A stretch of 64,000 nt of DNA, taken from contig CAWFQE010000009.1 of the NCBI GenBank assembly GCA_963817885.1, positions 124,001 through 188,000 on the forward strand, written 5' to 3'. Below the pieces are notes generated by a model. That model worked only from the letters and a program-made list of their open reading frames with translations, did no database searches and was not told the origin of the DNA. Of this stretch, positions 1 to 8,237 are shown piece after piece. Each line of letters opens with the position of its first letter. Positions within the stretch are counted from its first letter, which is position 1. The position numbers and the translations under genes were made by a program. This stretch comes from CAVOHU01 sp963817885 (lineage in GTDB: Bacteria > Acidobacteriota > Vicinamibacteria > Vicinamibacterales > JAKQTR01).

Positions 1-1587
1 CACGTCTCGATAGATCTCCAGCCGCGTCCGGCTCAGCACGACCCCGTCCTCCAGCCGGCGCTCCTCCACCTGCAGGATGCGGTGCACGACGCCGGCGGCT
101 CCCGGTCCCGCGGTCTGCTCGAGGGCGGCCGCCCGGTCGAGCAGTTCCGTAGCGTTGAGTCTCGGGAAACCGGGGAACAGGCCCGAAGCCCAGATGGCCA
201 GAGCGGCAATGAGAGCGGTTGCGGTCATCGTCAGCAGCCGCAGCAGGCGCCGCCCCCCGGTCTGCCACCAGCTGGCCTTCGGCTCGAGCCGCACAGGCTC
301 GAGCGATCGGCTCGATTCGGCGGGCGCGGCATCAGGCTCGGCCGCACATGCCGGATCGCGGTAGAGCACGCGAAGCTGCGGCCAGCTCTCGGAGGCGTCC
401 ACGGTGACCTCCGTCGATCGACCATCGCCGAGCTCGACGCGCGCGCCCTGCTCGACCGGACCTTCCGGGGCCGGCTGCACGGGAAGAAACGCCAGGCGCA
501 CCTGCTGGTCGCTGAACACCTCGACAAACGAGATTGGCTCCGCGATGTTCACGCTGACGCGCTGCTCGCATTCGGTGGAACCAACCCGTTGCGATGCCAC
601 CATGAAACCGTTGGCCGCGACCATCAGCTCGCGCGGGTGGTGCTCGTAGACGTCGGAGGCCGCGCGACGCAGGCGTTTGGCCCCCGTCTCGTCGCCCGTT
701 GCGGCGCCCGGTCCTCCGCCTGGCCCGGTCCGGCGGTCCTGGCCAAGGACGTCGGTCGGAAAACGATCGGCGAGCAGCGGGAGGCCGAGCCGGCGGTTCG
801 CGGCATCGAGGCATCGCGGGCAGGTCACCAGTTCCGCCGCGTGATCGCAGGAGACCGCATCGGGCGATCCGCCACCGTACGTCCGTTCGAACCAGTCGGA
901 GGACAGGCATTCCTGGTGCGCGAGATTGAACACCCGGGACCGGAGCTGGTTCAGGCAATTGGCGGCAGCGAGGCCGCCGCGCTGCAGTGGCCGCTCGCCG
1001 GGCCGAGCCGGCATCAGGGCCAGACCCGGCGGGTTGTCCAGGCTGGCGCGCGCTTCCCGCTTGGCGAGGTGAAGGAACCCGTCGACACCCGAGGGCGGGG
1101 TTCGCAGCAGGAGGGCAATCTCGCGGAGGTAATACCCGTGGAAGAACCTGAGCAGGAGCACGCTTCCCGTTTTCGAGGTCCAGCGCCTGTGGCAGGCATA
1201 TTCGCAGATGAGGCCGAGCTGCTCGGCGGCCAGGTACCGCGAGGCGGCGTCGGTTCCCTTGAAGGCGATGTCCGCCGAATCGTGATCCAGCAATTCCAGC
1301 GAGCTCTGGCGTCCGCGAACTGCCCGCCGCACCTGCGACACGTGCATGTGCTGCAGCATCGCGAAGAGGTAGGCGTCCACGCTCTTGATCTCGTCGAGCG
1401 GGGTCCGGCTGAGGACGAACTGGACGAAGGCGTCCTGGACGAGGTCCTCGGCCAGGGCGGGGTCGCGCGTCAAGGCGAGGGCGCGGTCGTACAGGCGGGT
1501 GTACCGCGCGAGGAACACCCCCTCGTGGTCGGCGGCGGGGCTGGCGGCTGCGAGCCGAAGCGAGCGAAACATGGTCCTTGTAGACAT
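1..1587 (-). CDS. ECF-type sigma factor fused to a zinc-motif region and a transmembrane segment (partial, C-terminus outside window)
   Basis: The frame is open from an ATG at 1587 to the left edge, giving 529 visible residues. Residues about 20-90 look like sigma region 2: a DHEGVFLARYTRLYDRAL start, then LAEDLVQDAFVQF. Residues about 120-185 look like sigma region 4, with LRFFHGYYLREIALLL. A long extension follows. It has a C-x-H-x6-C-x2-C motif near residues 245-258, resembling but not matching the anti-sigma zinc motif, and one strong membrane segment near residues 446-466 (LLTMTATALIAALAIW). Beyond it lies a probable periplasmic part that runs off the window. The layout resembles a sigma factor and a membrane anchor or anti-sigma in one chain, as in ECF groups with C-terminal extensions. 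The sigma-like part is clear; the role of the extension is inference. Confidence 0.75.
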   Translation of the reverse strand, partial: MSTRTMFRSLRLAAASPAADHEGVFLARYTRLYDRALALTRDPALAEDLVQDAFVQFVLSRTPLDEIKSVDAYLFAMLQHMHVSQVRRAVRGRQSSLELLDHDSADIAFKGTDAASRYLAAEQLGLICEYACHRRWTSKTGSVLLLRFFHGYYLREIALLLRTPPSGVDGFLHLAKREARASLDNPPGLALMPARPGERPLQRGGLAAANCLNQLRSRVFNLAHQECLSSDWFERTYGGGSPDAVSCDHAAELVTCPRCLDAANRRLGLPLLADRFPTDVLGQDRRTGPGGGPGAATGDETGAKRLRRAASDVYEHHPRELMVAANGFMVASQRVGSTECEQRVSVNIAEPISFVEVFSDQQVRLAFLPVQPAPEGPVEQGARVELGDGRSTEVTVDASESWPQLRVLYRDPACAAEPDAAPAESSRSLEPVRLEPKASWWQTGGRRLLRLLTMTATALIAALAIWASGLFPGFPRLNATELLDRAAALEQTAGPGAAGVVHRILQVEERRLEDGVVLSRTRLEIYRDV

Positions 1588-1647
1588 AGTCGCCCGATCG
1601 GCACGGATCTTAGACGACTTGCGTCATGACGGGTACGGTGACCGGCG

Positions 1648-2199
1648 TCAGGCCTTCGGCGTCGTGTCCAGACGAGGGCGGCGCCTTGGACCGGACTTTT
1701 CCCGCCCGGCCCCGACCTCGCCGAGGGCTGAGGCCAGAATCGTGAGCACGGCGGTCGTCGCCTGGAGGTGGTCTGGAGGGATGCCGGAGAGGGCTTTGCG
1801 GACAGCGTCTTCGACCGTGCCGGCATGACGCCGGTCGATCGCGCGCCCATGCGACGTGAGCAGGAGCCTGGCCTGGCGCCGATCGCGGTCGCCCCGCGCG
1901 CGCGCGATCACGCCCCGATCTTCCAACCGCCGGAGCACCCCGGTCAACGTGCTCGGATGGAGGCGCAGAATCCCGGCGAGCGCGCCCGGCGTCGCGCCAG
2001 GATACCGGCCCACCATCCGCACCACCAGCCGCTGAGGCCCCGTGATTCCGACCTCGGCTTCCATTCGCTTGGATGCCGACTGGAGGCCATGGCTGATCCC
2101 CCAGATCAGCCGCATGAACTCGAGTACATCTCCAAGGACTGGCGCCTCGGCGGAATCCGGCCCCGCCTCAGCCGTCGGTGATTTCAGTGGTCGTCGCAC
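1648..2199 (-). CDS. MarR family transcriptional regulator
   Basis: A 183-residue protein starting at a GTG (2199). After an N-terminal tail of about 25 residues it has the MarR winged-helix pattern. A recognition region reads GALAGILRLHPSTLTGVLRRL, followed by the wing RGVIARARGDRDRRQARLLL, with the conserved D-x-R-D-R-R segment. A helical C-terminal half would form the dimer interface. MarR proteins usually repress neighbouring genes in response to small phenolics or oxidants. The gene ends 60 bp before the fused sigma gene on the same strand, so co-transcription is possible. The ligand cannot be told from sequence. Confidence 0.9.
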   Translation of the reverse strand: MRRPLKSPTAEAGPDSAEAPVLGDVLEFMRLIWGISHGLQSASKRMEAEVGITGPQRLVVRMVGRYPGATPGALAGILRLHPSTLTGVLRRLEDRGVIARARGDRDRRQARLLLTSHGRAIDRRHAGTVEDAVRKALSGIPPDHLQATTAVLTILASALGEVGAGREKSGPRRRPRLDTTPKA

Positions 2200-2281
2200 G
2201 CCAACATCCCCCCGAAAGCTGGTGGTGACGCGTCTCAGGCCTCGAGAACGTCGTTCCGTGCCGTGAACGGCACGGGCCGCG

Positions 2282-2875
2282 CTACTTGGCCGTGATCAGG
2301 AAATGGCCGCGCCGATTCTCGGCCCAGCACTTCTCGTCATCCTGAGTGCAGAACGGGCGTTCCTTCCCGTAGGTGACCGTGTCAATCCGGTCTGCCGGCA
2401 CGCCGAGCGACTGGAGATACGATTTCACCGCTGTGGCGCGCCGATCGCCGAGCGCCAGATTGTACTCGACCGTGCCGCGGTCGTCGCAGTGGCCTTCCAC
2501 GGTGACCTTGGTCGAACCCCGCCGCTTGAGCCAGTCGGCGTCCTTGGCAAGGCTGGCCTCGTCGGTTGGCGTGATTCTCGCCTTGTCGAAGGCGAAGTAC
2601 GCATCGCCCAGCGGGGTCTCGGAATTCAGCTCGTCCACCGTCTTCCGCGAGAAGATCTCGTCTTCGGTCAGCTTGACGGGAGGCGCCGGTGTGACGGGGT
2701 GCGGTGCGAGCGGCGCGGTGGCGCGCGTCGGGGCCGGAGGAGCGGCCGGAGCGGGCTTGGGTGCCGGGTTGAGGGTGGGCGCTACCTGGTGACTGCAGGC
2801 GCCAATGCCGGCTGAGAGCGCCAGAACCGACAGACCCGTGAGGAGGAGGCTTCGTGTCTTGCGGGTTTCGCGCAT
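2282..2875 (-). CDS. pal: Peptidoglycan-associated lipoprotein (Pal/OmpA family)
   Basis: A 197-residue outer-membrane lipoprotein. The signal peptide ends in a lipobox (LSAGIGAC, Cys near residue 27), followed by a Pro/Ala-rich linker. A C-terminal OmpA-like peptidoglycan-binding domain includes YFAFDKARI, VEGHCDDRGTVEYNLALGDRRA and the terminal ENRRGHFLI block. Pal ties the outer membrane to peptidoglycan with TolB. The ATG at 2875 is chosen because AGGAGG lies nine bases upstream. A GTG nine bases earlier abuts that ribosome-binding site and is less likely. No tol genes are visible next to it. A good sigma-70-type promoter lies upstream (2931-2959). Confidence 0.9.
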   Translation of the reverse strand: MRETRKTRSLLLTGLSVLALSAGIGACSHQVAPTLNPAPKPAPAAPPAPTRATAPLAPHPVTPAPPVKLTEDEIFSRKTVDELNSETPLGDAYFAFDKARITPTDEASLAKDADWLKRRGSTKVTVEGHCDDRGTVEYNLALGDRRATAVKSYLQSLGVPADRIDTVTYGKERPFCTQDDEKCWAENRRGHFLITAK

Positions 2876-2930
2876 AGTCGTCACCCTCCTTCAGGTGACC
2901 TTACGCTTGACCCCGATCCTCCTCGACACG

Positions 2931-2959
2931 ACTATAGCAAGGTGACCATCTGACGTCAA
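2931..2959 (-). promoter_or_regulatory. Sigma-70-type promoter of pal
   Basis: On the minus strand TTGACG (2954-2959) and TATAGT (2931-2936) are separated by 17 bp, 56 bp upstream of the pal ATG. This is near consensus and stands out in GC-rich sequence. Confidence 0.7.
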
Positions 2960-2992
2960 ATCGTATGAGCCCATAGCATATGCCGGTGTCCC

Positions 2993-3030
2993 GGCGCCCG
3001 CCCGCTCCCCGGCGGGAGCGAGCGGGCGCC
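2993..3030. repeat. Strong hairpin between divergent genes
   Basis: Arms GGCGCCCGCCCGCTCC (2993-3008) and GGAGCGAGCGGGCGCC (3015-3030) pair with one mismatch around a six-base loop. It lies in the 342-bp gap between pal and the divergent ECF sigma gene. It is not at a gene end, so a simple terminator is unlikely. No other gene is visible in this gap. Confidence 0.5.
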
Positions 3031-3146
3031 TGCCCGCGGTTCACGCTCCGGGCCCCAGGCCGGTACCCGGCCTCCTCCCTCTGCCGCGTCTACAGAGGGG
3101 CCCGGGGACCCTTTTTGGGCTCGAATCGGTGGACTTTCGGGACTGC

Positions 3147-3172
3147 TGTAACCTTTTCCCGGCCGCGCGACT
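3147..3172 (+). promoter_or_regulatory. Candidate ECF-sigma promoter (autoregulation)
   Basis: TGTAACC (3147-3153) and CGACT (3168-3172) with a 14-bp gap resemble the AAC-type -35 and CG-containing -10 of ECF promoters. They lie about 45 bp before the ECF sigma gene. ECF sigma factors often drive their own gene, so autoregulation is inferred. Confidence 0.4.
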
Positions 3173-3217
3173 CTGTTCGGTGAAGGGGTACGCGAGGGTC
3201 CAGACCGGAGAACCCGC

Positions 3218-3919
3218 ATGCTTGGAGAAGCCTGTCGCGAATGGCCGCTGTCCGACGAGGACGTCGTGAGGCGAATCCTTGCCGGGGAGCACGCCCTGTT
3301 CGAAGTGATCATGCGCCGGTACAACAGGCGGCTCTACCGGGTGGCATTTGCCATTCTCCGGGACGAGGCCGAAGCGGAAGACGTCATGCAGCAGGCCTAC
3401 GTCAACGCCTACCGGCATCTCGCACAGTTCGAGAACAAGGCGAAATTCTCGACCTGGCTCACCAAGATCGCCGTCTACGAAGCGCAGGCGCGCGCGCGGC
3501 GCCGCAAGAGGTTCGTGGCCGTGGACGGGCCGCAGGATTCCGAGAGGGATGTCATGGGATCAGCCGAATCGAAGACGCCGAGCCCCGAGCAGGAGGCGCT
3601 GACGATCGAGCTTCGCGGCCTGCTCGAGTCGGCAATCGAGGCGCTCCCGGAGCACTACCGGTCGGTGTTCGTGATGCGCGAGGTCGAGGAGATGAGCACG
3701 ATCGATACGGCCGCGTGCCTCGATCTGACCGAAGAAACGGTCAAGACCCGACTGCATCGGGCGCGCCACCTGCTCCGCCAGCGCCTGTACCAGAGCGCCG
3801 GGATGACGGCGCGCACGGCCTTCGCCTTCCAGGCGCCCCGCTGCGATCGCATGGTTCAACTGGTCTTCACGCAAATCGCCACGCCCCAGCTCTCTGCGGC
3901 GGGCCCGACGCCTCAGTAG
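3218..3919 (+). CDS. RNA polymerase sigma factor, ECF (RpoE-like)
   Basis: A 233-residue sigma-70 family protein. Region 2 covers residues about 25-95, with YRVAFAILRDEAEAEDVMQQAYVNAY and FSTWLTKIAVYEAQ. Region 4 covers residues about 135-185, with IEALPEHYRSVFVMREVEEM, a helix-turn-helix, and EETVKTRLHRARHLLRQRL. The C-terminal 40 residues are extra and end with a Cys. No anti-sigma gene is adjacent. The stop overlaps by 7 bp the stop of the convergent flavin reductase. An ECF-type promoter motif sits upstream, consistent with self-activation. Confidence 0.92.
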   Translation: MLGEACREWPLSDEDVVRRILAGEHALFEVIMRRYNRRLYRVAFAILRDEAEAEDVMQQAYVNAYRHLAQFENKAKFSTWLTKIAVYEAQARARRRKRFVAVDGPQDSERDVMGSAESKTPSPEQEALTIELRGLLESAIEALPEHYRSVFVMREVEEMSTIDTAACLDLTEETVKTRLHRARHLLRQRLYQSAGMTARTAFAFQAPRCDRMVQLVFTQIATPQLSAAGPTPQ

Positions 3920-4629
3920 CCCGGGAACTCCTCGGCGCGGATGTCGTCCGGGTCGGCTCCGAATTCCCCGAGCACCGATCGCATCGCTTTGACGAACCCG
4001 TCCGGACCCGCCGCATAGAAGATTGCGTTGGTGGAATCGGCAAGCTCCCGCCTCAAGGTTTCCGCATCAATCCTCCCGGTCCGGTGCGGCCACGACTGCG
4101 CGCGATCGGCTTCGTCTATCGTCGCGACGAGCCGAAACTGGGGCCACGCCGCGGCCCAGCGCTCGAGCTCGGACAGAAAGGCCGCGCTCTCCGCATTCCG
4201 GTTCGAATAGAAGAGAACCATCTTCCGCGGGAGCTTGCGCTCCACGGCATCCTTGATGATGCTCCGGAACGGCGTGATACCGATCCCGCCGGCGAGGAAG
4301 ATCGCGGGCTTCGCGGGGTTCCGGTGGAGCGTGAACGATCCGAACGGCCCGTCGATCTCGACCGGCGTGCCGGGCGGAGCCTCGGCCAGGCTTCGCTTGA
4401 ACGCGCTGCCGGTCATCCGTGTCGCGACCAGGAACGTCGGGAGGTCCGAGGGCGAGGAGGCAATGGAGAAGGTCCGCTGCGACCCCTCCTCGTCCTGGTA
4501 CCTGGCATCGGGCAGGGAGATGTCGAGCGTCTGGCCGGGCGTGAATTCGAACGGCCCCTCGTCAACCGTGAAAGAGAAAGACGAGGTCGCTTGTGCAACT
4601 TCCGTCGTGTGGTGCAGGCGAGCCTTCAT
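3913..4629 (-). CDS. Ferredoxin-NADP reductase family FAD-binding oxidoreductase
   Basis: A 238-residue soluble protein of the ferredoxin-NADP(+) reductase fold. The FAD domain has the R-x-[YF]-S-type motif as RTFSIASSP near residue 52. The pyridine-nucleotide domain opens with FLAGGIGITPFRSII near residue 112 and ends with AAGPDGFVKAM and an acidic-aromatic tail EEFPGY. No iron-sulfur or globin domain is fused, so it would pass electrons to a separate partner. A possible 32-residue peptide gene lies just upstream on the same strand (4692-4790). The substrate is not predictable. Confidence 0.85.
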   Translation of the reverse strand: MKARLHHTTEVAQATSSFSFTVDEGPFEFTPGQTLDISLPDARYQDEEGSQRTFSIASSPSDLPTFLVATRMTGSAFKRSLAEAPPGTPVEIDGPFGSFTLHRNPAKPAIFLAGGIGITPFRSIIKDAVERKLPRKMVLFYSNRNAESAAFLSELERWAAAWPQFRLVATIDEADRAQSWPHRTGRIDAETLRRELADSTNAIFYAAGPDGFVKAMRSVLGEFGADPDDIRAEEFPGY

Positions 4630-4691
4630 GTCGTCGAACCTTTCTTCATCCGTTCCGCCCGTGACAGGCCCTCAGCCGAACCCACCCCTCT

Positions 4692-4790
4692 CTATTGATC
4701 GACGCCGGCCGCGGCTGCGACGGTTCCTGCTGCGCGTGCAGCCACGAGCAGTGCCACCAGCACTGCCGAGACGCGGTATCCACGTTTCAC
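4692..4790 (-). CDS. Possible small membrane or secreted peptide (32 aa)
   Basis: A GTG (4790) is preceded by GAGGTG five bases upstream. It opens a 32-codon frame ending at TAG, with a KRGYR start, then a hydrophobic stretch (VSAVLVALLVAAR) and an Ala-rich end. It looks like a single membrane segment or signal peptide. It lies 62 bp before the flavin reductase on the same strand, so it could be a leader peptide. The rest of the 422-bp gap holds only palindromes. Evidence is limited to ribosome-binding site plus hydropathy. Confidence 0.35.
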   Translation of the reverse strand: MKRGYRVSAVLVALLVAARAAGTVAAAAGVDQ

Positions 4791-5011
4791 GGGAACACCT
4801 CGTTCGTCGCCTGACGGGGTTGCGCCTCACACATTTAGGGAGTCGGCCGCGCCTGGAAGGTTCCCGGGAACTGCAGGTCCCGGGTGTTCGCCGGACATCG
4901 GCGGTCGAGTCGTCGCCCACGTCCATTCGGTAGGCCCACGCCAGGGGTGGTACTCTCGGTACTGTTGGGGAGGTACCCCTTTGCCATGCCCCCCGGCGGC
5001 AGGGCTGGCTA

Positions 5012-5025
5012 AACTTCTGGAAGTT
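5012..5025. promoter_or_regulatory. Candidate operator upstream of the copper locus
   Basis: A perfect inverted repeat, AACTTC-TG-GAAGTT, lies 27 bp before the Cys-rich protein start. Its position suits an operator for a metal-responsive regulator, but I cannot assign a family. Confidence 0.35.
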
Positions 5026-5051
5026 GCCCCGGCCCGGACGGAACCCGAAAG

Positions 5052-5468
5052 ATGCGCGCCATTCGACGCTATGTCGCCAGTGTGGCCCTGCTGTTGATGG
5101 CCGTTCAGGCCGCAGCGGTTGTCGCCTGGGCGCCTGCCGGATGCGGCTGCCGCGGCCCAGGCGACAGCGCGTGCACGTGCTGCCAGAAGGGTTCCGACGA
5201 CGAGTGTCCGATGTGCAACCGGATACGGAACGCACCGGCCCGCTGCCGCGCATCGTGCGGGCATAGCGACATGTCGCTCGCGGCCGTCCTCGACGTGCTG
5301 GCGGTCGTGCCCGAACAGATGGTCGCGTTTGTCGATCTCGCCGACGGCGCTGCGCCCGCCGCCGCCGCCAGGATCTCCATCAGCTTCGTCCCCGTTCCGC
5401 CTTCCCCTCCGCCCTGGTCCGCCTCCGCCCCGTCCGCGTTGCATCCGGCGAGGTCTGCGCGAGCCTGA
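5052..5468 (+). CDS. Small secreted Cys-rich protein, probable copper-handling
   Basis: A 138-residue protein with a signal peptide (RRYVASVALLLMAVQAAAVVAWA). Residues about 30-75 hold nine cysteines in CGC, CTCC, CPMC and RCRASCGH arrangements. A hydrophobic segment and a Pro/Ala/Ser tail follow. The cysteine-rich mature part could bind soft metals such as copper. It precedes a TonB copper receptor by about 150 bp on the same strand, which is the main reason to link it to copper. No known family is recognised. Confidence 0.6.
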   Translation: MRAIRRYVASVALLLMAVQAAAVVAWAPAGCGCRGPGDSACTCCQKGSDDECPMCNRIRNAPARCRASCGHSDMSLAAVLDVLAVVPEQMVAFVDLADGAAPAAAARISISFVPVPPSPPPWSASAPSALHPARSARA

Positions 5469-5619
5469 CGCTCGCGGGGCGCGTGGAGCGCCCAACCGGC
5501 GCCGCCGGACATGCGCGCGGATGGTGCACGCGAGAGGTCGATCCCAGATCTGATCAGAGACCGTTCAATCGTGCTTCCGGCCCATCGCGCGAGCGGCCCG
5601 GAGACTGGCGGAGGTTTCC

Positions 5620-8004
5620 ATGATGCGTGCAACTGGCCCTTGTTCGTGGCTCATCCTGACCGCGGTGATGCTGACCGTCGGCCCTGAGGCAATTGCGCGG
5701 CAGGCGCCGATCACGACCGCTTCGGGGGAAAGGCAACAAATACGGTCATCGCAGCCTGTGGAGGTGGCGGAAGCCCGCCTGGTTGGGGTCGTGAGGGACC
5801 CGAGTGGCGCAGTCGTGGTTGGAAGCACGCTCGATGTGACCGGCCTCGATTCCAGCGTGACACGGTCAGCCGTCACAGACCTCCAGGGACGATACGTGTT
5901 CGAGTCGCTGCCCACCGGCCGGTATCGAGTGACGGCGGAGTATCCCGGTTTCGAATCGTCCGCCCGGAATGAGGTGACTGTCGGTTCCGCCGGTGAGGTG
6001 GTCGTCAATTTCGAGTTGTCGGTCGCCGGTCAACAGTCCTTCGTCGTGGTGACCGCGCTCCCGACGAGCAGCCCGCTGTCAGTCGAGACCGATCCCAAAG
6101 CGCCTCGTCAGCCCATCCCCGCGCACGACGGCGCCGACTACCTGAAGGCCATTCCAGGATTCTCGGTCGTCAGGAAGGGCGGGACCGATGGCGACCCGGT
6201 GCTCCGAGGGATGGCCGGCTCGCGCCTTGGCGTTCTGCTCGACGGGCAGCAGATCTTCGGAGGCTGCGGAGGCCGCATGGATCCACCGACGGCCTACGTA
6301 TTTCCGGCCGCCTACGATCGCATCACCGTGCTGAAGGGCCCGCAAACCGTGCTGTACGGTGCGGGCATGTCTGCCGGAGCGGTCCTGTTCGAACGCGACC
6401 TGAAGCGTGCCGGTGCACCTGGCGTCCAGGTGGCGAGCGCGTTGACCGGGGGCGCGTTCGGACGGAACGATCAGATGGTCGATCTGCGCGCGACTGTTCC
6501 GAACTTCTACATCAGCGGCGGTGCGACCAGGTCGCATACAGACGACTACAGGGACGGCAGCGGCGCGGCGGTTCATTCGTTCTACACGCGCTGGAGCACC
6601 AACGCGGCGCTGGGCTGGACGCCCGGGGACAATACCCGCGTCGAGCTGTCGGCCGCCCGAAGCGACGGCCAGGCCGCGTACGCCGACCGCGCGATGGACG
6701 GCTACGGGTTCGCCCGTGACAACGTCGCCGTCAAGATCGACCGTCGATTCACCGCGTCGTTCCTGCAGCGGGTCGAGGTGCAGGCCTACCACAACTACGT
6801 CGATCACGTGATGGACAACTTCCGCCTGCGGACGCCGGGAACGTCGTTCTCCGTGAACAATCCCGATCGGACCACCACGGGCGGTCGCGCGGCGATGACG
6901 CTGGCGGTCAAGAACTCGACGAGCGTCGTGATCGGCGCGGACCTCCTGCGGAACGTCCACACGTTCCGCAACGCATCGGGAAAAGCATCAGCGGATCTGG
7001 CGATCTCCACCTATACGTCGGCGCCGCGCGTCGAGGACATGCGATTCATGCAGGTGGGACTCTTCGCCGAGGCCACCCACGCGGTCACCGGGCGAAACCG
7101 GCTGGTCGCCGGCCTTCGCACCGACTGGCACAAGGCCCTGGACAGCCGCGCCTGCGTTGCGACATCGATGTGTCCCGGATCGTCGCCGCTCAAGAACAAC
7201 ACCCTGGGCGCCACGGACCGCAAAACGCTGCCCAGCGGGTTCGCGCGCTTCGAACGCGACTTCGATAGCGCGGGCGTTTCGGGCCGATTGTCGGTCGGGG
7301 TCGGGCACGTCGAACGGTTCCCGGACTACTGGGAGCGGCTCAAGCAGGATCCGGTCACGCTCAAGAGCGCGTTTCTCTCCACCAGGCCCGAGAAGACCAC
7401 GCAGCTCGACGCCGGAATGGTCTGGAGATCGTCGGCGTGGTCAGGATCCGTGTCGGGCTTCTACGGCTCGATCCGGGACTACATCCTCATGCGGTGGCTG
7501 CCGACCCCAGCGGCGGCGCGCAACGTGAACGCCACGACATTGGGGACCGAGGCGAGCGTTGCCCGCAACATCACCCGGAGCCTCAAGGCCGACGCGACGC
7601 TCGCCTACGTGCGGGCCGACAACAGGACGGACGGCAAGCCGCTGGCGCAGCAGCCGCCGGTGGAGGCGCGGTTCGGGCTCAACTATGACGACCGCGTCTA
7701 CTCAATCGGCGCAGTCGCGCGCCTGGTAGGCGCGCAGCACCGCGTCGATATCGGGTCCGGCAACATCGTGAGCAACGGCATGGACCTCGGGCCGACCGGG
7801 GGCTTCTCGGTCTACTCGGTCAACGGCGGGTATCGGCTCAACGGCCTGGTGCTCGTCACGGCTGGGATCGACAACGTGTTCAACAAGACTTATGCAGAGC
7901 ACATCAGCCAGGCGGGTGCGATGGTGCCGGGCTTTGTGCCGACCACGCGCATCAACGAGCCGGGCCGGACGATGTGGCTGAAGGTGAACCTGAACGTGCA
8001 CTGA
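5620..8004 (+). CDS. oprC: TonB-dependent copper receptor (OprC/NosA type) with N-terminal carboxypeptidase-like domain
   Basis: A 794-residue outer-membrane receptor with signal peptide. Residues about 45-115 form a carboxypeptidase-regulatory-like domain (LVGVVRDPSGAVVVGSTLDVTG) typical of acidobacterial receptors. The plug is very close to OprC/NosA: DYLKAIPGFSVVRKGGTDGD, then LDGQQIFGGCGGRMDPPTAY and TVLKGPQTVLYG. The OprC copper ligands (C-x3-M and H-x-M) appear as Cys216, Met220, His396 and Met398. The barrel ends with an aromatic-poor strand (MWLKVNLNVH). GGAGG lies 5-8 bases before two adjacent ATGs (5620, 5623). Copper uptake is strongly supported; the extra N-terminal domain is not part of classical OprC. 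Confidence 0.92.
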   Translation: MMRATGPCSWLILTAVMLTVGPEAIARQAPITTASGERQQIRSSQPVEVAEARLVGVVRDPSGAVVVGSTLDVTGLDSSVTRSAVTDLQGRYVFESLPTGRYRVTAEYPGFESSARNEVTVGSAGEVVVNFELSVAGQQSFVVVTALPTSSPLSVETDPKAPRQPIPAHDGADYLKAIPGFSVVRKGGTDGDPVLRGMAGSRLGVLLDGQQIFGGCGGRMDPPTAYVFPAAYDRITVLKGPQTVLYGAGMSAGAVLFERDLKRAGAPGVQVASALTGGAFGRNDQMVDLRATVPNFYISGGATRSHTDDYRDGSGAAVHSFYTRWSTNAALGWTPGDNTRVELSAARSDGQAAYADRAMDGYGFARDNVAVKIDRRFTASFLQRVEVQAYHNYVDHVMDNFRLRTPGTSFSVNNPDRTTTGGRAAMTLAVKNSTSVVIGADLLRNVHTFRNASGKASADLAISTYTSAPRVEDMRFMQVGLFAEATHAVTGRNRLVAGLRTDWHKALDSRACVATSMCPGSSPLKNNTLGATDRKTLPSGFARFERDFDSAGVSGRLSVGVGHVERFPDYWERLKQDPVTLKSAFLSTRPEKTTQLDAGMVWRSSAWSGSVSGFYGSIRDYILMRWLPTPAAARNVNATTLGTEASVARNITRSLKADATLAYVRADNRTDGKPLAQQPPVEARFGLNYDDRVYSIGAVARLVGAQHRVDIGSGNIVSNGMDLGPTGGFSVYSVNGGYRLNGLVLVTAGIDNVFNKTYAEHISQAGAMVPGFVPTTRINEPGRTMWLKVNLNVH

Positions 8005-8237
8005 GGGGCGCGAAAAAGGGGAAGGGGCCCGCCATCAGGCGACTTGCCCCTGATGGCGTCTGGCAGCACAATCGACGAAGAGTCCGGCGGCGACCACTGG
8101 AATGGTCGCCGCTCGACGGATCGGGTTTGGACCGCAGTGTCACCAATCCACGGCGGCGCGAATCCCTGTTCAATAGAAATCAACCCTCATTGACGACAGG
8201 CGGCTTTCTGGCCCGCCTGTCCGACGGAGTTCCATAT

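Noticed and set aside
82..1629. Long open frame on the plus strand opposite the fused sigma gene
   Set aside because: It is an antisense shadow: the minus strand encodes clear sigma-factor motifs, and the plus frame gives low-information Arg/Gly/Pro-rich protein.
4967..4979. GGGG-n5-CCCC palindrome as a CsoR copper operator
   Set aside because: It is too short and imperfect, lies 75 bp before the gene, and is not distinguishable from GC-rich background.
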